Source of the DNA: a virus
IMG/VR virus record: IMGVR_UViG_3300021407_000013
Coordinates: 1-64,000 of that record
Length of the DNA stretch: 64,000 bases
Reading direction: 5' to 3' (one strand)
The notes below the pieces were generated by a model. It saw only the letters and a list, made by a program, of their open reading frames with translations. It did not search any database and was not told where the DNA came from. Position numbers and translations under genes: made by a program. Shown one piece after another: positions 18,108 through 26,654 of the stretch (the stretch's first letter is position 1; the number at the start of each line of letters is the position of its first letter).

Positions 18108-18956
18108 TCAGTTGTTGCTGTTTCGTATGCCAACAAGTTGGCGCTTCGGCGCAGCAAACTGACTCATCCACGCAGACGGTCTGCCGACGAAAGTGGAAAT
18201 CGTGCGACCTGTGGAATCTTGGCTCTTGATCTCCCGTAGGAAGTCCTCACCCATATCTGCTGGGTGCAGACCGGCTTGTTCAGCATCGGAATAGATCGTA
18301 TTCTCGATGTTGGCGAAGGCAGCATCATCCGCAATGACCTTAAGGTCAATATCCTTCCAGGCAGTGGAATGTTGCTTGAGGCCTGTGGCAAGACGACGGC
18401 GATACGCAATCAAGGTCTCCCCATCGAGCGGGCGCGGAGCTTTGCCTCCATGCATCAAATAGACGCGATCCGCCTTGACCTGCGAATCAGCCATTGCTGC
18501 ATAGTCAGCGTCGGTCATCTGGCGCGGCAGTTTAGAGGCCACGTCAGCAACGCTTTTACGGAGCGTTTCAAGCTCGGCCGCATCAGCCTTTGCCTTGGCA
18601 TCGGCCTTTTCTTTTTCCTCGGCATCCGTCTTGGCTTTGGCTTCCGCGTCCGCCTTGGCCTTGGCTTCTGCATCAGCTTTTTCGCGCTCGGCGGCGTCCA
18701 TTTTGGCACGGGCGTCAGCCTTCTCCTTTTCGTCGGCGTCTGCCTTGGCTTTGTCAGCCTTCTCTTTCTCCTTCGCGTCCCAAGCATCGCTTACGGTCTG
18801 CTTGACTGAATCCTTGATAGAATCAGCGAAAGATGCAAAATAAGAATCAAATCGGGCCTTGTCAGCCTTTTCCTTTTCTTCTGCATCAGCCTTTGCCTTG
18901 GCCTCATCTGTCTTGCGAGCGGCTTCAAGAGCCGCAGCTTTATCGTCGTCTGCCAT
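18108..18956 (-). CDS. Nested in-frame scaffold protein (predicted internal start)
   Basis: Met318 of the fusion has AAAAGGAA 7 nt upstream on the mRNA, a good Shine-Dalgarno, giving a separate 282-residue coiled-coil protein beginning MADDDKAAALEAARK. This mirrors lambda C/Nu3 and other phages where the scaffold is made from the 3' part of the protease gene. The DNA shifts from about 40% GC upstream to about 60% downstream of this start (counted over sample lines), as expected if the scaffold is made in larger amounts. Direct evidence of initiation is lacking. Confidence 0.65.
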   Translation of the reverse strand: MADDDKAAALEAARKTDEAKAKADAEEKEKADKARFDSYFASFADSIKDSVKQTVSDAWDAKEKEKADKAKADADEKEKADARAKMDAAEREKADAEAKAKADAEAKAKTDAEEKEKADAKAKADAAELETLRKSVADVASKLPRQMTDADYAAMADSQVKADRVYLMHGGKAPRPLDGETLIAYRRRLATGLKQHSTAWKDIDLKVIADDAAFANIENTIYSDAEQAGLHPADMGEDFLREIKSQDSTGRTISTFVGRPSAWMSQFAAPKRQLVGIRNSNN

Positions 18957-19907
18957 AACAAGTTCCTTTTCTGCGGTTGACACGCCACTCGGCGATAGTC
19001 CTTTATCCCAAACACCCACAAAGCAAACCGCTATGTGGTCTAGCAACCTTGGCTTACCTTCAATAAGTAATTTGTTACCATTCCTCAGTTTAATCTTTTG
19101 ATCTTCGCCGGTAAGAACCACACAAGGCGAAGTGCTTAATTGATTTTCTGCCATTATCTTGGCAGCATGTTCATCCCAAACTTTGACAATAGCCCAAACT
19201 TCATCATCTTTAATATATGGAATAAACACAGAACCAATATTTCTATCAAGATATTCTTTGGTATCTAAAGTTTTCGTACCTGGATGTTCAAAAATAACAG
19301 GAAGCCCATTGCAACGCTCAAGAAACTCTTGATTCAAATAAATCGACTTGTCGCGCCACACATGCTCTTTAATACCACTTCGATACGATAATCCAGTGCC
19401 AGTAATACGAATATTGAACATCGTAAGGTTGGCATAACGCTGCGGTGATACTAGATCACCTGCTGCCATTAATTTGGCAATACCTAATTCGTCAGCATGT
19501 AATTTCTTTAAAGTAACAACCAAACCAGGATGTAATGGCTCGGGCGGCATTTCGAGTGGCGCCCACTTAAATCCTGTATGCTCTTCATCTAGTCTTGGAG
19601 GTACAAATTCGTCATCTACTTCTTGAATATAGGTCGTATAATCAACTATTAAGCTTGGTCTATCACCGTTTCCTTCGTTTGTGGAGATGCGGCGAGAGAG
19701 TTCAAGTAATTCTCCAGAAGGGTAAAATCCAATTTCTTCAGAACATTCTCTAATGGCTGCATCGACTGATGTTTCGTTTGCTTCCCGTTTTCCACCAGGT
19801 AGATCGTAAAATCCAGAATAATCTCCTGATTCTGAACGCTTAAGAAATAATGCCCTCTTGTCAGGTGTGACAAAGAGGATGCCGGAAGCATTGATTGTCT
19901 CCGTCAT
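18108..19907 (-). CDS. Nudix domain - DUF2213-like prohead protease - scaffold fusion
   Basis: 599 residues in three parts. Residues 1-140 are a Nudix hydrolase with a perfect box: Gly39, Glu45, Arg53-Glu54, Glu57-Glu58, Gly60. Residues about 165-315 match DUF2213-type head maturation proteases (GLSYRSGIKEHVWRD, VIFEHP, STSPCVV, LLDHIAVCFVG). From 318 on is a long Ala/Lys/Glu/Asp coiled coil with repeats of EKEKADA, then a compact 130-residue end. Codon GC content jumps at about 18,960, where a nested start is predicted. The Nudix part could hydrolyse nucleotides or nucleotide sugars; the protease would cut scaffold and capsid proteins. Confidence 0.8.
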   Translation of the reverse strand: MTETINASGILFVTPDKRALFLKRSESGDYSGFYDLPGGKREANETSVDAAIRECSEEIGFYPSGELLELSRRISTNEGNGDRPSLIVDYTTYIQEVDDEFVPPRLDEEHTGFKWAPLEMPPEPLHPGLVVTLKKLHADELGIAKLMAAGDLVSPQRYANLTMFNIRITGTGLSYRSGIKEHVWRDKSIYLNQEFLERCNGLPVIFEHPGTKTLDTKEYLDRNIGSVFIPYIKDDEVWAIVKVWDEHAAKIMAENQLSTSPCVVLTGEDQKIKLRNGNKLLIEGKPRLLDHIAVCFVGVWDKGLSPSGVSTAEKELVMADDDKAAALEAARKTDEAKAKADAEEKEKADKARFDSYFASFADSIKDSVKQTVSDAWDAKEKEKADKAKADADEKEKADARAKMDAAEREKADAEAKAKADAEAKAKTDAEEKEKADAKAKADAAELETLRKSVADVASKLPRQMTDADYAAMADSQVKADRVYLMHGGKAPRPLDGETLIAYRRRLATGLKQHSTAWKDIDLKVIADDAAFANIENTIYSDAEQAGLHPADMGEDFLREIKSQDSTGRTISTFVGRPSAWMSQFAAPKRQLVGIRNSNN

Positions 19908-20080
19908 TCTTTCTTACTCAAAGCACCAGTTCTTAGTTCTGAACGCTCGCTTTTATCTGAAAATGGTGCACAATTTTCCTTTTTGGCAGGATTTACAGTC
20001 ACTGCTGCATCTTTTTTGGGCGCAAACAACGCATCCATCATTGAGTCCAATTTTGCCATATGTTCTTTGCTGCACGGCAT
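19904..20080 (-). CDS. Small head-region protein, 58 residues
   Basis: The ATG overlaps the portal stop as TAATG and the stop overlaps the next start as ATGA, so the gene fits exactly between portal and protease. The protein begins MPCSKEHMAKLDSMMDALFA and is Lys-rich and helical with no known family. The precise start-stop coupling on both sides is the main support for it being real. Confidence 0.65.
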   Translation of the reverse strand: MPCSKEHMAKLDSMMDALFAPKKDAAVTVNPAKKENCAPFSDKSERSELRTGALSKKE

Positions 20081-21663
20081 TATTGAGCCTCAGTCGTTTG
20101 TTGTGACGGTAAACGCTGTCTTTCCTTGCGATGTTCAACTTCTTGAAGGTAATCTACCACCGCGCTTTCGAGTGCATCCACGCGCGTGGAACCTGAACGG
20201 CTTAATTCACCAAGTTTATAGTGTGGTTTTCCAGGTTGTCCTGCTGCGCCACCTTCTCCGCCTGGAGTTTCAATTGGAGGCTTAAATTTAGCCATTTTCT
20301 TGTAATCTAGGATCAACGGAGACGGGAACATAGCCTTCAAATCATTAAAATTATCAGATGCCCACTCATAAAGTGTCTCTTTATTTTCATCATCTGCGAG
20401 TGGAAGTAGCAATTCAAGCATAGAAATCACACTTCTTAGCTTGACATTCGCTACTTTTATCTTTTCAGAGTCAGGTTCAGTCAACAAAGATGGCCAAACC
20501 GCAATAAAGTGGTCTGACCATTCTGTAAACGCCTGATTGTAGCTCTTTTTCTTGTATTCGTCAGGAAAATCGTTTTGAACTGTTTCGTAAAATTCCAAAT
20601 TCCAGGCCCGATATTGCACAATTCGAGTGAAAAAATCATATAAAGGCTGCATTGACTCACGTAATTTATCAATATAGCGCGCTATCGCTTTGGCATCCTC
20701 CTCACCCTCAGCAAAGGCAACCGCCAATGTTTCTGAATTTACTAATTTTGCTGGCATTCCAGCTGCTGCTGCTATATTTTCAAGTATGTTTTTTCGTGCT
20801 GTGCGTGATGAGTTGTCTATATTCTGTAGGTTTAAAGATTCAATACTCTCATCGATTGAAATATTCATCACCGAGCCGGTCATTGCCTCCTTAAGCATAC
20901 CACGCTTGATGCCAGCTATCTGTTGCATCACATTATTTATGATGCTGCCAGGTGCTTTCAATTTTGCTACGATGATTCCGGCCTTTTTAGTAACCAAATC
21001 ATCTGTAATCATCGACTGTAGGAATGATTTAAGTGGATAAAGTGCGCGCTGATATACAGAGCGGCCAACATAACCCCAAGCTGAAGTAGTATAATCAAGA
21101 TAAATTGGATCTTCATTCTGATAAATGCTAGTTCGCGTAAAATGATACGATTGTCCTTGGACAGCAATCGTAATTGGCTTCAAAAATACAGGAGAATTTG
21201 GATTTTGGTTTAAAACCAAGCTTCCTGCGGTATTTAATGGATCAAAAACATTAAAAGTCATCGGTTTGTTGGCTAAAGTTGCAAAATCTAATGGTTTTGT
21301 AGGATCTTCTTTTGGAATCATCACCGCTACAGAGGAAATTCCATAAATTCTTGCTAATCTTACCACATTTGCAATGATTCTATCTGCATCTATGTTTTGC
21401 CACTCATCCGTAAACGCTTTTCTGACCCGATCTTCTGGTGATCCAGGGATGTTTATGGTGCGCCCCTGAGATTGCGCCAATTGAACCGGGGTATCTACCA
21501 GTTTTGCGCCGTAAGGATGGTAAGAATAGATGAGTTTGCAGAGTTCATACGACGCTGAAGATCCTAGCTCGATATTATCGGCCATTAGGATTTTCATAAG
21601 CGGCGTACCTAGTGGAGAGCCCCCAAACAAGCCTCCACCAGGTTCTATGACTGCTTCTGCCAT
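20080..21663 (-). CDS. Portal protein, DUF1073-like
   Basis: 527 residues. It has the order expected of the anti-parallel portal family: N-terminal helices (YELCKLIYSYHPYGAKLVDT), a wing region with ARIYGISSVAVMIPKED, a stem region, and the crown helix SETLAVAFAEGEEDAKAIAR. Pro/Gly-rich C-terminus precedes a charged end. It follows TerL and the Pro/Gly protein and precedes the protease, as in DUF1073/DUF2213/DUF2184 head modules. It forms the dodecameric DNA gate. Confidence 0.85.
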   Translation of the reverse strand: MAEAVIEPGGGLFGGSPLGTPLMKILMADNIELGSSASYELCKLIYSYHPYGAKLVDTPVQLAQSQGRTINIPGSPEDRVRKAFTDEWQNIDADRIIANVVRLARIYGISSVAVMIPKEDPTKPLDFATLANKPMTFNVFDPLNTAGSLVLNQNPNSPVFLKPITIAVQGQSYHFTRTSIYQNEDPIYLDYTTSAWGYVGRSVYQRALYPLKSFLQSMITDDLVTKKAGIIVAKLKAPGSIINNVMQQIAGIKRGMLKEAMTGSVMNISIDESIESLNLQNIDNSSRTARKNILENIAAAAGMPAKLVNSETLAVAFAEGEEDAKAIARYIDKLRESMQPLYDFFTRIVQYRAWNLEFYETVQNDFPDEYKKKSYNQAFTEWSDHFIAVWPSLLTEPDSEKIKVANVKLRSVISMLELLLPLADDENKETLYEWASDNFNDLKAMFPSPLILDYKKMAKFKPPIETPGGEGGAAGQPGKPHYKLGELSRSGSTRVDALESAVVDYLQEVEHRKERQRLPSQQTTEAQ

Positions 21664-21760
21664 TTTCTTCTTTTATTTGAAAATAGACTGCGGAGGGGGC
21701 TGTCAGTCCCCCTTGCCAGTTCACAGAGTGTTAATTCACCCCGCCGCAATCATCCCAATA

Positions 21761-22669
21761 TTAACGCTTCGGTTGAGCAGGAGGCGTTCCAGGCGCAATC
21801 GGCTGGGTAGGCTGGCCGGCGCCAATCGGCGGCCGCGGAAGTGGCTGTCCAGGCTGCGGAGGACGCGCTGCTGAACCAGGAGGCCGTGGCTGAGTTGCTA
21901 CAGGCGGACGCCCACCAGGAAGTCCCTGATCAGGATGCTCGCCACCGGCGCCAGCGCCTTCATCGACACCGTAGTCAGGATCGGTTTCATGTTCCGGAAT
22001 GGTGAACTTGCCATAACGGAGGCCGACGCCTTGGATCCAAACGAGGAACATATGCTCGCCAGTAGGTGCATCTGGCGGAAGCGGAGGCCAGATAGAGCCT
22101 GGAGGAAGATCCGGTGGTAGAGGATGACCAGCAACTGGCGGGATTGGATGCTCGGGATGCTCGCCTGGATCACCAGGAAGCGCGTTGTCTGGCTGCCCAG
22201 GAATGTGAATCGGATGCTCCGGCGTGTCGATTGGCGCATCAACACCCCAATCCGGATCGGTCGGTCCCGGAGGCCATTCCGGCTTCGGCGGCTTGGGTTT
22301 GCCAGCCCACGGAGGACGATGACCAGGATGAAGATCGCCCTGTCCAAAGCCAGGATCGACAGGACGCCCAGGACGGGCAGGACCGCCGCCAACATGTGGA
22401 GGCCGCTCAGGACGATTGGGACCGCCAGGAAGACCCTGATCAGGACGACCGCCTTCACCTACGCCCCAACCTGGATCGACAGGACGCCCAGGACGCGCAG
22501 GACCGCCGCCAACATGCGGAGGACGACCAGGAACGCCATATCCAGGATCGACAGGTAGACGACTTCCGCCAGGAAGACCCTGATCAGGATGCGCGCCTTC
22601 ATCGACGCCGTAGTCAGGATCAGTCGGACGACCGCTCCTATCGAGGAATTGAATATATGCGAGAGGCAT
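21761..22669 (-). CDS. Pro/Gly-rich repeat protein
   Basis: 302 residues built from repeats of DPDYGVDEGA, HPDQGLPGG, RPPHVGGGPARPGRPVDPG and related blocks. A single normal-looking segment (TGEHMFLVWIQGVGLRYGKF) sits near residue 210. Repeats make long open shadows on the other strand. It lies between TerL and portal, so it may be a virion-associated or packaging protein. No family is recognised. Composition is far more GC-rich than either neighbour. Confidence 0.6.
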   Translation of the reverse strand: MPLAYIQFLDRSGRPTDPDYGVDEGAHPDQGLPGGSRLPVDPGYGVPGRPPHVGGGPARPGRPVDPGWGVGEGGRPDQGLPGGPNRPERPPHVGGGPARPGRPVDPGFGQGDLHPGHRPPWAGKPKPPKPEWPPGPTDPDWGVDAPIDTPEHPIHIPGQPDNALPGDPGEHPEHPIPPVAGHPLPPDLPPGSIWPPLPPDAPTGEHMFLVWIQGVGLRYGKFTIPEHETDPDYGVDEGAGAGGEHPDQGLPGGRPPVATQPRPPGSAARPPQPGQPLPRPPIGAGQPTQPIAPGTPPAQPKR

Positions 22670-22834
22670 CAGTTTCTCCTTAGACGGTTAGGTTTCTTCG
22701 TGGTCTGGCTATTTATACGCGTGGCGTCCCAGACAAAAGTGCAGGGTGGAATCCAATCGACGGGAGGCCGAGACCGCTCAATTGCCGCGAGTTGGGAGGT
22801 ATTCTGCGACAATTTCACCCCTGCTGAAGTTTAT

Positions 22835-24340
22835 TTACCAAAGCTCTGAATCACCCAGAGAAGTACATACTCCGTAGCAAAAGCAATCAACCAAATCGTC
22901 TTCTTGGTCTGGCACGCCAACATTAAAACTATGAACTTGCTTAATGAGATGATTAGCGTGTCTTTGTTTAAAATCCACAGTCTTGTTATAAGCTTGAGCA
23001 GAGTATTTCACCTTGCCAACGGAAACATATCCACTAGCATTGAGAGCACGCGGTTGTTTGCCAAGTTGTACCAACTTAGCGTCAATACCAGTTGCCAAAA
23101 AGTTGCGTCGATTACATTGTTGCAAAAGGACAATTCCAGAGCCCTTTTCTTCAATCAATGTTCCGATTGACCCTCGCCGCGCCCTACAAGTTCTGGCATA
23201 TTCTTCAAGTTTCAAATAAATATTGGGTATCCAATCTATCAACAAATCAGCAGGAACTTGCAATATATCATAATCAAGTATTGTTAAAGGATGCTCAAAA
23301 CGCTCATTAATGGCCCAATAAATTACTGCGGTAGCATCATGTTTCGCGTCAGCTTTAATGCCAGTATCAATAGTGGCAAAGACGCAATCAGTCCACTCAG
23401 GAAAGTTGACAGGATGTCCGTCAATAAGTAAGTCTTTTTCGAGGAAAAACGTACCACCAGGCGGCTGCGGATTTTGCTGATAAAGCGATTCAAAATCTCT
23501 GATTCCCAGGATTGTTCGCTTTCGTTCCAAAGCCTGTGCGTCTTCCCATTTAGGCCAAAGTGCCTCTCCAACGGGGCGTTCCAAAGGATCATCAGCGGTT
23601 GCAAAGGCTGGAAGATTTATAACCGTCCATTGATCTCCGCCCTTTTCTGCTTCGTGAAGAAGCATCCCACCCAGATCTTCTAAATGCCATCTAGTCTGGA
23701 TAAGGATAATTCTAGCATCTGGCTTAAGGCGCGTGACCAAATCCGATTTGTACCATTCATAAGTTTTGGTGCGCACCGTTTCGGATTCAGCGTCCTCTCT
23801 GGACTTAACGGGATCATCAATAATTGCGAGATCAGCGCGTCTTCCAGTAATTGCGCCTCCCACTCCCGCCGCGTAATATTCACCTCCGTTTGTGGTTTCC
23901 CATCGAGAAGCGGCTCTGTTTGATTCATCTAGCGAATAGCCTAAAATTGGTGCCTTCAGAAGTATTCTGTTACGCACCTTACGGCCAAAACGCTCAGCAA
24001 GCTCTCCTGTATGTGAACAACCAATTACGGAAGAACGTGGAAATTTTTTAAACCAATAAGGTGGTAGTAACTCTGATGTATAAGTAGACTTGGCGCTCCC
24101 AGGAGGAGCAAATATCATTAAGCGATCAATTTCTCCGGATATGACCTTTTCGAGGGCTTTGATAATATGTTTATGATGACGTGCTGGTTCAAAACCAAAA
24201 TCGTGTACGCACTCTTCACACCAAGAAAGTAAATCGCTCTGACAAGAACGACGCCAAGCTTCAGCACGGTATTTGTAAATTTGACGCTTTCGTATTGTGT
24301 CAAATTGGGATGGTTGTGAAGGTTCAAATCCCATTGACAC
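22835..24340 (-). CDS. terL: Terminase large subunit
   Basis: 501 residues. ATPase: Walker A-like FAPPGSAKST at 77-86, Walker B LAIIDDP at 171-177 and the coupling region IILIQTRWHLEDLGG at 211-225. Nuclease: FATIDTGIKAD with Asp325 in the first acidic motif, and a C-terminal DDLVDCFCYG with the last acidic residues. The protein pumps DNA into the prohead through the portal and cuts it. The gene starts 3 bp after the small upstream gene ends. Confidence 0.92.
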   Translation of the reverse strand: MSMGFEPSQPSQFDTIRKRQIYKYRAEAWRRSCQSDLLSWCEECVHDFGFEPARHHKHIIKALEKVISGEIDRLMIFAPPGSAKSTYTSELLPPYWFKKFPRSSVIGCSHTGELAERFGRKVRNRILLKAPILGYSLDESNRAASRWETTNGGEYYAAGVGGAITGRRADLAIIDDPVKSREDAESETVRTKTYEWYKSDLVTRLKPDARIILIQTRWHLEDLGGMLLHEAEKGGDQWTVINLPAFATADDPLERPVGEALWPKWEDAQALERKRTILGIRDFESLYQQNPQPPGGTFFLEKDLLIDGHPVNFPEWTDCVFATIDTGIKADAKHDATAVIYWAINERFEHPLTILDYDILQVPADLLIDWIPNIYLKLEEYARTCRARRGSIGTLIEEKGSGIVLLQQCNRRNFLATGIDAKLVQLGKQPRALNASGYVSVGKVKYSAQAYNKTVDFKQRHANHLIKQVHSFNVGVPDQEDDLVDCFCYGVCTSLGDSELW

Positions 24341-24343
24341 AAT

Positions 24344-24691
24344 TTAGAAACCTGAGCGAGAACCGCTTTCCTTGCGCTCTGTGGCGCTATCACTGGAAGG
24401 ATTGCTGTCGCGATAGCGAGTCTGTTCAGACTCAGGATCGTCGACCAAACCAGGTTCAACCTCGCCAATCGCCGCGGCAATAGCAGTTCGATACTTTTCA
24501 AATTGTGCTTGAGCTTGTCCCTGATTGCCCATATCGGAAGCTGGCAACATGCCAATAGATTGCGTCCCGATCAAATCGAGAGCATTGGCAAATGCAGGTT
24601 CATTGGGGAAACGAGACGAAAAATTCCTCAAAATAGAAATTTGTTCCTCAGTAACGAGGTAGACACGTAGGGCTCTTTGAGCTTCAGCCAT
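24344..24691 (-). CDS. First late gene, possible terminase partner
   Basis: 115 residues, helical N-terminus (RALRVYLVTEEQISILRNFS) and a charged, disordered C-terminus (SDSATERKESGSRSGF). It is immediately upstream of TerL and is the first gene after the divergent control region, the usual place of a small terminase subunit. However, no HTH is evident, and a better TerS-like protein is found at 34.7 kb, so I leave the function open. Confidence 0.5.
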   Translation of the reverse strand: MAEAQRALRVYLVTEEQISILRNFSSRFPNEPAFANALDLIGTQSIGMLPASDMGNQGQAQAQFEKYRTAIAAAIGEVEPGLVDDPESEQTRYRDSNPSSDSATERKESGSRSGF

Positions 24692-25000
24692 TTATTCAAA
24701 ATCCTTTATAGAGACACTTCGTCCAATCTGATTTTACAGTTTTGGGCCCTTATTTTGGCCTCGTTCCCTGCTTTAGCAGGACTGACTTAACTGGCGCAGT
24801 AGGCCAATGATAGAGCGCCTGGGCCCCACGGAGGGCGTCTGGGAGGCCCAGGCATTACTAAACCCCGTCACTAGGGGGACTGGAAACGGGGTTCGAGGCG
24901 GCCTCAAAGCACGCGACATGAGGAAAAGACGCGCTGAGAGACCTTTGAGCATGGGTGGTAATTGCGGTTTTTGTAGGGCATAGCAAGAATCGTGCCGCAT
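24692..25000 (-). other. Late-transcript leader with strong hairpins
   Basis: No gene is supported here. Three hairpins stand out: 24,817-24,853 (9-bp perfect arms, GCCTGGGCC), 24,861-24,893 (8-bp arms, AACCCCGT) and a small CCTGC/GCAGG loop near 24,770. If late transcription starts near 24,970 they form the 5' leader of the late operon mRNA. Their role (stability, or recognition by an antiterminator) is not known. Confidence 0.4.
24977..24985 (-). promoter_or_regulatory. Candidate late promoter -10 (TGCTATGCC)
   Basis: On the minus strand TGC directly precedes TATGCC, like the extended -10 of the early promoters, but no good -35 lies 17 bp upstream. A late promoter needing an activator would look like this. 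Evidence is weak. Confidence 0.3.
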
Positions 25001-25030
25001 TAAATTTTGTTAATGTTTACTCTGTTACCG

Positions 25031-25059
25031 TAGACTTCACAATCATTTTGTGCTATACT
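25031..25059 (+). promoter_or_regulatory. Early promoter, extended -10
   Basis: TAGACT (25,031-25,036), a 17-bp spacer ending in TGC, and TATACT (25,054-25,059). The TTTTGTGCTATACT end matches the family of promoters found across the early region. Start of transcription would be near 25,066, about 27 nt before the first early gene. Confidence 0.7.
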
Positions 25060-25092
25060 ATTTATTAAGAAAAGCAAGTTTTGGAGGTACCA

Positions 25093-25620
25093 TTGCAAGA
25101 CCTGTTCACGCCGCAAGCCCAAAATGACTTTAAGTGGGTAGTGGCAGTTTTCGCTAATACTGGAGCAACAGAAGCCATTAGAAAGGCTAATGAAGTACCA
25201 CTTAAAACATTCTATCCAATACGATTTAATCACAAAGGACTACCAGTGCCTTTGTGGCGCCACTACTTATTCATTGAGTTCCGCAATTCCATAACAGCTC
25301 AAGTATGTCGGAGCACTACTAAATTCATTAAAGTCCTCACAATGCGCGATGAGGAAGGTATAGAATATCCAGTAATGGTACGTAAAAATGCTATTGATGA
25401 ACATATGGGATTATTATTAGCTGGTAGATTCAATAGTAGATCAACTGTTAGACGCTATTATGGAAGAGGATCATTAGTTAGAGTATTGGAAGGTAATTTT
25501 ATTGACAAGAAAGTACGATTAGAATCAGCTGTAACACCAGATATGCCTGGTACCCGTAAGGTAGCCATAGATATAAATGGTTGGAAGGGTAGCATAGAAA
25601 TCTGGAAGTTGGCGCTGTAA
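25093..25620 (+). CDS. NusG/RfaH-like transcription factor
   Basis: About 175 residues from TTG at 25,093, which has GGAGG 5 nt upstream; an in-frame TTG at 25,081 has no SD. No ATG is available near. The N-terminal part (FKWVVAVFANTGATEAIRKA, PIRFNHKG, WRHYLFIEF) reads like the NGN domain of NusG, including the hydrophobic strand before a run of charged residues. The C-terminal 70 residues (RGSLVRVLEGNFIDKKVRLE) resemble a KOW motif (V-x-V-x-x-G-x-F). As first early gene behind a strong promoter it is a good candidate antiterminator acting on host RNA polymerase. Confidence 0.55.
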   Translation: MQDLFTPQAQNDFKWVVAVFANTGATEAIRKANEVPLKTFYPIRFNHKGLPVPLWRHYLFIEFRNSITAQVCRSTTKFIKVLTMRDEEGIEYPVMVRKNAIDEHMGLLLAGRFNSRSTVRRYYGRGSLVRVLEGNFIDKKVRLESAVTPDMPGTRKVAIDINGWKGSIEIWKLAL

Positions 25621-25621
25621 A

Positions 25622-25771
25622 ATGTACGATCATAACGACGAAGATGAAGATTTTCACGAATATCCTCCATTCACGCATCCTTGGCGTGAATTCTTTACTT
25701 TCATGTGTTTCCTAATAGCAATAATCTGGGTGCTATGGAAGGCTATATCATGGCTAATACAAGCACTATAA
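25622..25771 (+). CDS. Small single-span membrane protein, 49 residues
   Basis: An acidic N-terminus (MYDHNDEDEDFHEYPPF) precedes a hydrophobic, Trp-rich segment at about 27-45 (FMCFLIAIIWVLWKAISW), so it should cross the membrane once. It starts one base after the NusG-like stop and its end overlaps the next gene by 22 bp. Function unknown; early phage membrane peptides often modify host envelope functions. Confidence 0.6.
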   Translation: MYDHNDEDEDFHEYPPFTHPWREFFTFMCFLIAIIWVLWKAISWLIQAL

Positions 25772-25959
25772 TCAAAGAGATCAGAGATAATATCAACTCT
25801 GCACTAGAGGGAGGGTTCACATTTGACGATTATACGGATGAAGACCTTGCGGGTGATCTTATCGCGTATGCTGAGGACATGGAGAATAAGACGTTTGAAC
25901 AAGTTCTTCAAGCAGTCAAAGCAGTCCGCGCTGAAGGAATAGCTTGTCAAAAGAGGTAG
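25750..25959 (+). CDS. Early protein of unknown function
   Basis: 69 residues from ATG 25,750, chosen because GGAAGG lies 7 nt upstream; an in-frame upstream start would lie in the previous gene. The protein is acidic and helical (DDYTDEDLAGDLIAYAEDME). It resembles small acidic phage early proteins but has no motif that I can name. Confidence 0.55.
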   Translation: MANTSTIIKEIRDNINSALEGGFTFDDYTDEDLAGDLIAYAEDMENKTFEQVLQAVKAVRAEGIACQKR

Positions 25960-25962
25960 CAA

Positions 25963-26481
25963 ATGGATGACTCTTGGGAATACTGGGAGAAGAATCACTT
26001 CTTTATTTTAGTGGGAAAAATTGCAGTTCCATCTAATATGGAAGGTTGGTCTGCTTGGTTTGAAAAAGCCTACGGCACTAATGAAACCCAAGTAGCATTT
26101 ACCAAAACAGATATTGTTGAAGTTTCAACTGTATTCCTAGGAATCAATCATAACTTCCGCTTCGATGGGAGCGCACCAATTCTGTTTGAGACTATGGCGT
26201 TCCATAAGCTCGATACTCCCAAGAATGTTCTAGGTCACGAAATAGAATGGGATGGTGAAGAATGTATGCGTTGTGGTACTTGGGAAGAAGCTGAGCTACA
26301 ACATAAGATAATGGTAGCAGAAGTTATCAGTAATCATTATCTTGGTACTCCAGAACAGCTTAAAGAAATGGTAGAAAAAATCTTCAAGGAGAGCACAGAA
26401 TGGCAAACGATCTCGGACCAATCGGACCCACCAACGACTATCCCAAAGGGAAACTCAACAATGAAGACGAAGGAGGATTGA
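25963..26481 (+). CDS. Conserved phage early protein
   Basis: 172 residues. The region VSTVFLGINHNFRFDGSAPI, LFETMAF and the later TWEEAELQHKIMV follow a pattern that is common in short proteins of many phages (a G-x-N-H-N-F loop, an acidic WEEAE turn). Function is unknown. The C-terminal 25 residues overlap the next gene in another frame and may be less constrained. Confidence 0.55.
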   Translation: MDDSWEYWEKNHFFILVGKIAVPSNMEGWSAWFEKAYGTNETQVAFTKTDIVEVSTVFLGINHNFRFDGSAPILFETMAFHKLDTPKNVLGHEIEWDGEECMRCGTWEEAELQHKIMVAEVISNHYLGTPEQLKEMVEKIFKESTEWQTISDQSDPPTTIPKGNSTMKTKED

Positions 26482-26654
26482 TCACAGGCGTTAGTCATGA
26501 TAAAGGAAATGTCATTATTAACTTCGGTAAACCAGTAGCATGGGTAGCATTTCCTCCAGAAATGGCATTTCAATTCGCTCGATCAATTGCCACACACGCC
26601 CATGCTGCTATGACTGATATTACGGAGACTACTGATGGGAACGAAAAAGGATGA
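26400..26654 (+). CDS. Early protein of unknown function
   Basis: 84 residues. ATG 26,400 has AAGGAG upstream even though it lies inside the preceding gene; the 82-bp overlap is large, but the middle of the protein (NVIINFGKPVAWVAFPPEMA, then QFARSIATHAHAA) looks like a folded domain. No function known. Confidence 0.5.
   Translation: MANDLGPIGPTNDYPKGKLNNEDEGGLITGVSHDKGNVIINFGKPVAWVAFPPEMAFQFARSIATHAHAAMTDITETTDGNEKG

Noticed and set aside
21898-22683. Long frames on both strands in the Pro/Gly gene
   Set aside because: Shadows of the repeats; only the 302-residue frame has the regular repeat protein and a normal place in the operon.
24773-25233. Two minus-strand frames in the divergent region
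   Set aside because: They cross strong hairpins and the early promoter and encode no recognisable protein.
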